Assembly (NCBI GenBank): GCA_023255095.1
Contig: JALRJJ010000062.1
Coordinates: 1 to 5,346 of the forward strand
Length of the DNA: 5,346 nucleotides
Reading direction: 5' to 3'
Source of the DNA: a bacterium
Lineage (GTDB): Bacteria > Fidelibacterota > Marinisomatia > Marinisomatales > Marinisomataceae
Numbering within the stretch: position 1 is the stretch's first letter; every line of letters begins with the position of its first letter. Shown piece by piece: positions 1 to 5,035 of this stretch. Made by a program: the position numbers and the translations under genes. Below the pieces are notes generated by a model, which did no database searches, had not been told where the DNA came from, and saw only the letters and a program-made list of their open reading frames with translations.

Positions 1-250
1 CTAAAATCTCAGTGTACCATCCTCCCCCTGGAGCAAGTTCCACAACAGTTTGAGTAGGACTTATCTTAAAAAAAGAAAGGGTATCTTTTGGATTTCTAAA
101 TTTATCTCTTTGGGAGCTTTCTAGTCTAATTTCAGCATTAATAGCATTTTCTAAATCAGGCGATACCAAAAGATTTTCGTGATGCATTGCTTTTGAGGGA
201 ATATTGAACAAAACCACACAAAAGACCATTAAAAATTTTTTATTATTCAT
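1..250 (-). CDS. Exported class I SAM-dependent methyltransferase (COG4798-like), N-terminal part
   Basis: This is the first 83 codons of a minus-strand gene that runs off the left edge. Seen: a Sec-type signal peptide (MNNKKFLMVFCVVLFNIPSKA, with cleavage likely after A21), then a charged helix (about residues 31-50), an RDKFRNPKDTLSFFKI segment (48-63), and SAM-binding motif I as VVELAPGGGWYTEIL (69-83). The order 'RDxxRxPxxTLxFFxIxPxxxVVELxPGGGWYTEIL' is what I know from predicted methyltransferases of the COG4798 type, whose substrate is unknown and which often carry signal peptides. The ATG at 250-248 is chosen because it gives a complete signal peptide. No usable Shine-Dalgarno precedes it; a TATAAT box lies only 6 bases upstream. 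The gene is divergent from the operon to its right and may be unrelated to it. The remaining motifs lie outside the window, so the family call rests on motif I and the flanking pattern. Confidence 0.75.
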   Translation of the reverse strand, partial: MNNKKFLMVFCVVLFNIPSKAMHHENLLVSPDLENAINAEIRLESSQRDKFRNPKDTLSFFKISPTQTVVELAPGGGWYTEIL

Positions 251-256
251 CCAGCC

Positions 257-262
257 ATTATA
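257..262 (-). promoter_or_regulatory. Putative -10 box (TATAAT) of the minus-strand methyltransferase gene
   Basis: Read on the minus strand, bases 262-257 are a perfect TATAAT, 6 bases upstream of the ATG at 250. Transcription starting about 7 bases after the box would begin at or next to the start codon, giving a leaderless or near-leaderless message. That fits the absence of a Shine-Dalgarno. No clear TTGACA-like -35 is visible 16-18 bases further upstream, and in AT-rich DNA a TATAAT can occur by chance. Confidence 0.4.
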
Positions 263-264
263 CG

Positions 265-274
265 TTTACGTAAA
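265..274. promoter_or_regulatory. Perfect palindrome TTTACGTAAA in the divergent intergenic region
   Basis: A 10-base perfect inverted repeat lies between the two divergent genes, immediately upstream of the minus-strand TATAAT. It contains TACGTA and is preceded by another TACG (261-264). The position would suit a dimeric regulator binding over the spacer of the minus-strand promoter. No specific regulator is recognised, and a palindrome this short in AT-rich DNA could be coincidental. Confidence 0.25.
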
Positions 275-291
275 TATTTTTTATTAGAAAT

Positions 292-308
292 TGTAAGAAA
301 AATGTAAG
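292..308 (+). promoter_or_regulatory. Putative response-regulator operator: direct repeat TGTAAG-N5-TGTAAG
   Basis: Two identical hexamers, TGTAAG at 292-297 and 303-308, sit on the same strand with an 11-base period (one helical turn). OmpR/PhoB-family regulators bind as head-to-tail dimers to direct repeats with this spacing; PhoP, PmrA and CiaR boxes have the same architecture. The second half-site ends 11 bases before a TATTAT box and covers the place of the -35 element, the geometry of a regulator-activated promoter with a poor -35. The operon downstream encodes such a regulator (975-1652), so autoregulation is the natural inference. Binding by that protein is not shown by the sequence. 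Confidence 0.55.
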
Positions 309-319
309 GAAATAATCTG

Positions 320-328
320 TATTATGAT
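320..328 (+). promoter_or_regulatory. Putative -10 region of the plus-strand operon (TATTAT / TATGAT)
   Basis: Two overlapping -10-like hexamers are present: TATTAT at 320-325 and TATGAT at 323-328. Either would start transcription around 332-336, before the GGAG ribosome binding site at 338-341. There is no recognisable -35 (the corresponding bases are GAAAAA or AAATGT), which suggests dependence on an activator at the adjacent TGTAAG repeat. A start this close to the GGAG implies a short 5' leader. Confidence 0.4.
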
Positions 329-337
329 TTATCAACT

Positions 338-341
338 GGAG
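338..341 (+). promoter_or_regulatory. Ribosome binding site GGAG that fixes the start at 349
   Basis: GGAG lies 7 bases upstream of the ATG at 349-351. A TTG codon at 346 is in frame just before this ATG, but it would be only 4 bases from the GGAG, so the ATG is the better start. Confidence 0.6.
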
Positions 342-348
342 CTCTTTG

Positions 349-963
349 ATGAAAAATCTTTTTCTTATTTTTATGCTAGGGATTGCTTCTTATACATATT
401 CTCAATCTCTTGACTATGTTGTGGAAAGAAAAGGCAAACAAATTGGCACGCATTCTTTTAATTTTAATGGGACTCAAAATGATGATATGTCAGTTCAAAT
501 ATCCACTGATGTTGTTGTCAAATTAGGCTTCATTCCAGTTTATAAATTTATTCATGAAGCCACCGAAATATGGAAAAAAGGTATCCTTATAGGATACGAC
601 TCAACCACAAATGACAATGGTACTGATAAATTCTTAAGACTTCATGATACTTCAATCCACAGTAGCAGGGGTGATTTTTCCTCCTTAGAAAAAACTTACA
701 CCCCTGCAAGTCTGTGGAACATATCAACTATTCAAACCGCAGAACTAATGAACACGCTTGATGGTTCTATCATGAATATAGAAATTGAAGATCTTGGAGA
801 AGAAGACATTCAAACCACAGGAAAAAAAATACTTAAAGCAAGACATTTTTCAATGACTGGTGACCTTGCAAGGGAGCTTTGGTACGATTCACATAACAGA
901 CTTGTTCATGTTCAGTTTCTCGGAGATGATGGCTCCATCATTGACTATATTTTAGATGAATAA
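349..963 (+). CDS. Secreted DUF6134-family protein (function unknown)
   Basis: This 204-residue protein has a Sec signal peptide (MKNLFLIFMLGIASYTYS, cleavage probably before Q19). The mature part looks like a beta-rich domain. It opens with a 'YVVERKGKQIGTHSFNF' strand pair (23-39). An aromatic stretch with FIHEATEIWKKGIL (67-80), TNDNG (87-91), WYD (178-180) and a C-terminal DDGSIIDYIL (193-202) follow. This order (core 'xGxxIGxHxFxF', 'HxxxExWxxGxL', 'T.xNG', 'WYD', 'G..I.Y.L') matches my recollection of DUF6134, which resembles the DUF3108 group of periplasmic or outer-membrane-associated proteins. There is no lipobox cysteine, so it is probably soluble in the periplasm. It is first in the operon, 11 bases ahead of the response regulator gene. 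Its placement suggests a role linked to the kinase or to the product of the cassette, for example ligand binding or export, but no biochemical function is known to me. Confidence 0.7.
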   Translation: MKNLFLIFMLGIASYTYSQSLDYVVERKGKQIGTHSFNFNGTQNDDMSVQISTDVVVKLGFIPVYKFIHEATEIWKKGILIGYDSTTNDNGTDKFLRLHDTSIHSSRGDFSSLEKTYTPASLWNISTIQTAELMNTLDGSIMNIEIEDLGEEDIQTTGKKILKARHFSMTGDLARELWYDSHNRLVHVQFLGDDGSIIDYILDE

Positions 964-974
964 ATAATGTTCAA

Positions 975-1652
975 ATGAACATTTTATTATTAGAAGATAA
1001 CCCATCTTTAAATAATGCCCTAAAAGAAGAGCTATCCAAGAAAGGTTTTTTAGTAGAACAAGCACACACAATTAAAGAAGCTACTGAGCTACTAAGTCTA
1101 AAAGAATTCCAGCTTGGTGTTTTTGATGCCATGTTACCTGATGGCCTATCTTTTAACCTGATCAAAAATGTCAGGGCTTCAAATATCGCCCTGCCTATAA
1201 TTTTAGTAACTGCAAAAGATTCAATTGAAGACAGGGTTGAGGGGCTGGACGCTGGTGCGGATGACTATTTGGTAAAACCTTTTAACTTTAAAGAACTTAG
1301 TGCTCGAATTCGTGCCTTAATGCGAAGACCAAATGAGATCTCAAGCGAAATTATTGAATTTGCAGATTTATCGCTTCACTTATTATCTAAAGAGCTATTT
1401 ATAGATTCTAGAGCTTGCAAGATTTCTAAAAAGGAATTTTACTTAATAGAGCTTTTTCTAAGAAAACCAGAATCATTAGTAAATGCAACTCAGATTGCAA
1501 ATGCAATTTATGAGCTTAATCAAAACATAACCCCAAATGCTATAGAAGTATTGGTCCACAGATTAAGAAAAAAACTTTTGGATAATCAGAGCAAGACTAC
1601 TATCCAAAATTACAGAGGACTAGGCTTTAAGCTCGAAGCATTGAATGATTAA
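975..1652 (+). CDS. OmpR/PhoB-family response regulator (QseB/PmrA-like)
   Basis: This 225-residue cytoplasmic transcription regulator has the usual length and two domains. The receiver domain (about 1-117) has the acidic pair E7-D8, the phospho-acceptor D51 in GVFDAMLPDG, T79 in LVTA, and K101 in YLVKPF, so all phosphotransfer residues are intact. The C-terminal winged-helix DNA-binding domain (about 125-222) shows the family pattern, with ISKKEFYLIELFLRKP (150-165), the recognition-helix stretch TPNAIEVLVHRLRKKL (186-201) and the wing ending IQNYRGLGFKL. The start ATG overlaps the stop of a 4-codon ATG-TTC-AAA-TGA; there is no strong Shine-Dalgarno. The gene overlaps the downstream histidine kinase by 8 bases, so the two are almost surely cognate and translationally coupled. 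The likely target is the TGTAAG direct repeat upstream of the operon. Confidence 0.95.
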   Translation: MNILLLEDNPSLNNALKEELSKKGFLVEQAHTIKEATELLSLKEFQLGVFDAMLPDGLSFNLIKNVRASNIALPIILVTAKDSIEDRVEGLDAGADDYLVKPFNFKELSARIRALMRRPNEISSEIIEFADLSLHLLSKELFIDSRACKISKKEFYLIELFLRKPESLVNATQIANAIYELNQNITPNAIEVLVHRLRKKLLDNQSKTTIQNYRGLGFKLEALND

Positions 1653-3015
1653 TTCTTTAAGATTTAGAGTAATATTTGTTTTAGCTCTCACATCTATTAT
1701 CGGGGGCATAACCGCTATATTTTTTTTTAGCAAAGATTTTAATGGTCACCTCGACACACTAAATGATAGAACCTTAAGAGGGCAATTATCTGATCTTGAA
1801 AGGCACCTTTCTGTAAAAGAGGGACTGATTACCATAGAGCTTCCTTCAATTTTATCTGATCAATATTTTTATTCAGGCGGGCAATTTGTCTTTGCTATTA
1901 ATAGTGAAGAAGGTTTTTTGTTTGGATCTCCAACTATTCAGGATAAGCTTGTACCAGAAAGCTTGAGTCTGCTAAATAGTAATCAATACTTTACGTATTA
2001 TCGTCAGATGTATGGAGGAGATCATATCTTTCAGGGTCTTCAAAGATGGATTGAAATTGACGGAAAGCCTATTAATATTCAGGTTGCTCAGGGGCCTGCA
2101 CATAAAGATGTTATGTACGATGAGTTGATTGATGAGCTCTTTGAGCAAAGACAAGAAATTTTGATAATTTACATAATTTCACTACTAATTACTGCCTACC
2201 TTGTAATAAGTTTTTCATTCCGATCAATGAATAGGGCCGCAACTTCAGCAAAAGAGATTGATTTTAAAAACCCTTCAAACCGCCTGATTACAAAAGGAGC
2301 TCCTAAAGAAATGGAGGGAATCATACTAAAATTTAATGAGGCCCTAACAAAAATTGAGAACGATTATAAAGAACAAAAGTTTTTTTTAGATTCCGTTTCC
2401 CATGAAATTAGAAATCCATTGGCTTCTTTAAAGCTTAGTCTTGAAAAAGATTCAGATGAGGTTGACAGCGAGGTCTTATCTCATGAGGTTAATAAAATAG
2501 AATCTGTAATAAATGCTCTATTTGAGCTATCTAGAGTAGAGAATTCCTCTTCCTCAAATTTTATTGAATTAGATCTCGAGGATGCTGCTAGGTTGAGCGT
2601 AACATCTTTTATAAATCATCATAATTTAGAAAATATTGAACTCAGTTTTAATGTTCAAACAGCAAAACCAACAATAATCAGATGCAGTCAAGCTTTGTTT
2701 GATATTTTGATTAAAAATCTGATCGAAAATGCCATTAAAGCTCTCAAGGCTAAGGCTGATGACTCAAAAAAAGCAATAGAGATATCCATAGCAAATAATA
2801 ATTTGATAGTTAAAGATAACGGAATAGGCATAGGAAAAAATAACTTTAATAGCTTGCTATACCAGCAAAAAAACAAAGGATTTAATTCAGGCTTAAAACT
2901 TGGCTTGATTATAGTAAAAAAAATATGTGATTTGTCTGATGGAATTATTTCTGCAGAGACTATTAACAATGAAACTTTTTTTTCTATTTCTTTCAAATCT
3001 GTAAGCATTTCGTAA
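1645..3015 (+). CDS. Membrane sensor histidine kinase, partner of the upstream regulator
   Basis: This 456-residue kinase has two membrane helices (about 9-28 and 171-191) flanking a periplasmic sensor region of about 140 residues (30-170) that I cannot assign to a named domain. A HAMP-like linker follows (about 192-244, including GAPKEMEGIILKFNEAL). The dimerisation/phospho-acceptor domain has the H box FLDSVSHEIRNPLASL with H253. The ATPase domain has the N box KNLIENAIKAL (357-367, N362 the expected Mg ligand), the G1 box DNGIGIG (391-397) and a G2 box read as GLKLGLIIV (416-424). The G2 box has Lys418 where most kinases have Gly (GxGLGL), a modest departure. The ATP lid is short. All essential residues for autophosphorylation seem present. 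The start overlaps the regulator gene by 8 bases. Being in one operon with a biosynthetic-looking cassette, it may sense that cassette's product; the ligand is unknown. Confidence 0.93.
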   Translation: MINSLRFRVIFVLALTSIIGGITAIFFFSKDFNGHLDTLNDRTLRGQLSDLERHLSVKEGLITIELPSILSDQYFYSGGQFVFAINSEEGFLFGSPTIQDKLVPESLSLLNSNQYFTYYRQMYGGDHIFQGLQRWIEIDGKPINIQVAQGPAHKDVMYDELIDELFEQRQEILIIYIISLLITAYLVISFSFRSMNRAATSAKEIDFKNPSNRLITKGAPKEMEGIILKFNEALTKIENDYKEQKFFLDSVSHEIRNPLASLKLSLEKDSDEVDSEVLSHEVNKIESVINALFELSRVENSSSSNFIELDLEDAARLSVTSFINHHNLENIELSFNVQTAKPTIIRCSQALFDILIKNLIENAIKALKAKADDSKKAIEISIANNNLIVKDNGIGIGKNNFNSLLYQQKNKGFNSGLKLGLIIVKKICDLSDGIISAETINNETFFSISFKSVSIS

Positions 3016-3038
3016 ATAAATTTTTCGATAATGTTTTC

Positions 3039-3590
3039 ATGGATTCAAATATTAATTTTGCGGTGGTTGAGCCTGGTCATCCATTAAGAAAGAGAGCTGA
3101 GATATTCATCACTTCGATCTATACGAATGAGTATTCTGCAATCATTAATGATTTTCCAGAGCGAATAGGAATCAGTTTTGATGTTTGTGGTAAGATTTTG
3201 AGTGCTTGCAGTATTCGTGTTGGGCAAAATGAATTGTTTTCAAGTCACTATTTGAATACATCTCAATTAAAAAAAATAAAGAAATATCATCTGATTGAAA
3301 TTACCACTCTTGCATCCACTTCAAGATTGGGGCTTTGGGTTCTTTTAGCGGGCGCTACAAATCTTGGAAGAAATTTGTCCTGCAATGCAATGATATTTAC
3401 TGCTACAAAAAAATTAAGGACTATATTAAACCATGCTTGCCTAGGTTTAGAGAAAATTGCAAAGGCTGACAGTTCTAAAATATCAAATGCAAACCTATGG
3501 GGAACTTATTATGAGTCAGACCCATGGGTGTGTTTAGTTAAAGACTCTGGTCAATTCTCTCAATCTGATTCAGTTCTTCAAGCATCCTAG
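3039..3590 (+). CDS. Thermostable-hemolysin-family protein (PF12261-like), probable GNAT/LuxI-like enzyme
   Basis: This 183-residue protein has no signal peptide or membrane segment. The family features I recognise are: HPLRKRAEIFITSIY near the N-terminus (14-28), a NDFPERIGISFD strand region (37-48), ACSIRVGQNELFSSHYL (56-72), the central LIEITTLAS (85-93; the family usually reads 'xVEIGNLA'), IFTATKKLR (119-127), and a C-terminal WGTYYESDPWVCLV (154-167; 'WGxYYxxDPxV'). The name comes from the Vibrio delta-VPH haemolysin, but a cytoplasmic protein in an operon with a ligase and an oxidase is more likely an enzyme. The strand and helix pattern and the buried E-x-x-x-L-A motif recall the acyltransferase fold shared by GNAT enzymes and LuxI-type synthases (inference). 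It starts 23 bases after the kinase gene with no clear Shine-Dalgarno. It ends in a tandem TAG TAG directly at the start of the ligase gene. Confidence 0.85.
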   Translation: MDSNINFAVVEPGHPLRKRAEIFITSIYTNEYSAIINDFPERIGISFDVCGKILSACSIRVGQNELFSSHYLNTSQLKKIKKYHLIEITTLASTSRLGLWVLLAGATNLGRNLSCNAMIFTATKKLRTILNHACLGLEKIAKADSSKISNANLWGTYYESDPWVCLVKDSGQFSQSDSVLQAS

Positions 3591-3592
3591 TA

Positions 3593-5035
3593 GTGTCTCA
3601 AAAGACAATTCAGCTTATCTATCAATGGGCTTCTCACGATGAACTGGTTGCAATCGAAGATCAAGGAAAGCCAATAACCTATTCTCAACTTTGGCATGGA
3701 ATTCAAAATGCAGTAAGCCTGTTTGATGGAGTAACAAAAATTGGAATCATGAGCAGCAATACTTCTGAGTATATTGTGCTGCTTCTAGCTGCTCTTTATC
3801 GAGGCATGACTGTTGTGCCAATTCCACATTTTTTTAGCAATGCTCAGAAAGCTGAGATTATTAGACTTTCTGAGCCCGAGATAATTTTTGCTTGCGAACA
3901 GTCAATAAAAGATTTTGCAGACGCGAAACCTATTCCTAAAATTAATTTTATTGATTCTAAAAAAGAATTTAATTCCAGTACGCTTACTTCAAAAAAAATT
4001 ATTTTTACCTCCGGAACTACCGGATCTCCCAAGGGAGTATGTTTGTTAGAAAGCGCACAAGAAAAAAATATCAGTCATCTGCTTGATGTATTAAAACCAA
4101 GCAATAAAAAAAGATATTTATCGCTGTTACCATTTTCAATGCTGTTAGAAGAGATTTGCGCATTGCATATGGTTTTTCAATCGGGCAGCACGCTGATTAT
4201 TGAGAAAGATTTTTTTGACTGCTTATTAAAAAAACAATATTCATCGATTATTGAGCTTTTAGAAAAACATTCTCCTAATTACTTAATGATTGTGCCTGAC
4301 ATATTGAAGTTTTGGTTATTTGAACTTGAAATAAGAAAATCAAAAGTCACATCAAGTCTTGAGTTTGTCGCCATTGGTGGTGGTAAAACGCCTATTTCAA
4401 TCTTAGAACAAGCTCAGAATTTTGGTATTCCTGTTTTTGAGGGATACGGATTAAGTGAAGCTTCCTCCGTAGTCAGTTTTAACTTCCAAGGAAGTTCTAA
4501 ACTTGGTTCCGTAGGAAAACCCTTTCAATATCACAATTTAGAAATCATTGATGGCGAAATAGTATTACATGGGGATTCTTTATTTTCTGGATATTTAAAT
4601 GACCCTAGATCTCAAGACGATCTTTTTTTTACAGGTGATCTAGGAAGATTTGATGGTGATGGATTTTTATTTATAGATGGAAGAAAAGATAATATTTTGG
4701 TAACAGGAACAGGCAGAAATATTTCCCCTGAGTGGATTGAAAACATTTTTAATGCTTCCATCATGATCACAAAGTCAATTGCATTTATTAATAATGCTTC
4801 CGAGGTGAATCTCTTGGTGGTGTTATCGCCCGTTGCTGAATCTATCGAACATGATGACCTATTGCAAAGACTAGACAAGCTATCCCTAGAGCTTCCATTC
4901 TACGCAAGACCAAATAAGATTTTTACTACAGAAGGCATCAATCGTGACTGCTTTTCTGAAAATGGAAAACCAAAAAGAAAGAATATTTCTATGCTTGAGG
5001 GCACATTTAAATTATTAATTGGAGAAGCTGTATGA
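3593..5035 (+). CDS. Stand-alone AMP-forming acyl/aryl-acid ligase (ANL superfamily)
   Basis: This 480-residue enzyme is predicted to activate a carboxylic acid as its adenylate, probably passing it to CoA or to an acceptor. Visible ANL core motifs are: the P-loop FTSGTTGSPKG (138-148), FEGYGLSEASS (282-292), FFTGDLGRFDGDG (345-357) with D349, the hinge GRKDN (363-367), and the A10 segment NGKPKRK (457-463) with the expected catalytic lysine K459. It is slightly shorter than the usual 500-550 residues, with a compact N-terminal lobe. There is no carrier-protein domain, so it is not an NRPS module. The start is GTG at 3593: an in-frame TGA at 3566 lies upstream, no ATG or TTG lies between, and the next ATG would remove 52 residues. 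No Shine-Dalgarno is evident, so coupling to the preceding gene is likely. The substrate cannot be read from the sequence; a fatty or aryl acid is plausible given the TenA/UndA-like neighbour. Confidence 0.92.
   Translation: MSQKTIQLIYQWASHDELVAIEDQGKPITYSQLWHGIQNAVSLFDGVTKIGIMSSNTSEYIVLLLAALYRGMTVVPIPHFFSNAQKAEIIRLSEPEIIFACEQSIKDFADAKPIPKINFIDSKKEFNSSTLTSKKIIFTSGTTGSPKGVCLLESAQEKNISHLLDVLKPSNKKRYLSLLPFSMLLEEICALHMVFQSGSTLIIEKDFFDCLLKKQYSSIIELLEKHSPNYLMIVPDILKFWLFELEIRKSKVTSSLEFVAIGGGKTPISILEQAQNFGIPVFEGYGLSEASSVVSFNFQGSSKLGSVGKPFQYHNLEIIDGEIVLHGDSLFSGYLNDPRSQDDLFFTGDLGRFDGDGFLFIDGRKDNILVTGTGRNISPEWIENIFNASIMITKSIAFINNASEVNLLVVLSPVAESIEHDDLLQRLDKLSLELPFYARPNKIFTTEGINRDCFSENGKPKRKNISMLEGTFKLLIGEAV
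5021..5024 (+). promoter_or_regulatory. Ribosome binding site GGAG for the TenA-like gene
   Basis: GGAG lies 7 bases before the ATG at 5032, inside the last codons of the ligase gene. It supports the ATGA overlap start and is one of the few clear Shine-Dalgarno sequences in the window. Confidence 0.6.

Noticed and set aside
967..978. Four-codon ORF ATG-TTC-AAA-TGA whose stop overlaps the regulator's ATG (ATGA).
   Set aside because: It could act as a coupling leader, but it has no ribosome binding site and such short frames arise easily by chance in AT-rich spacers.
2688..3008. Open frame of about 106 codons on the minus strand.
   Set aside because: It lies wholly antisense to the kinase ATPase domain, whose motifs are intact, and its translation has no recognisable domain. 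The same holds for minus-strand frames at 971-1165, 1972-2154, 3844-4032, 4612-4878 and 5096-5317.
3016..3038. Terminator or internal promoter between the kinase and hemolysin-family genes.
   Set aside because: The 23-base gap is AT-rich but contains no stem-loop and no clear -35/-10 pair.
3593..5035. NRPS adenylation module.
   Set aside because: The gene ends after the A10 motif with no carrier or condensation domain in the window, so a stand-alone ligase is the simpler reading.
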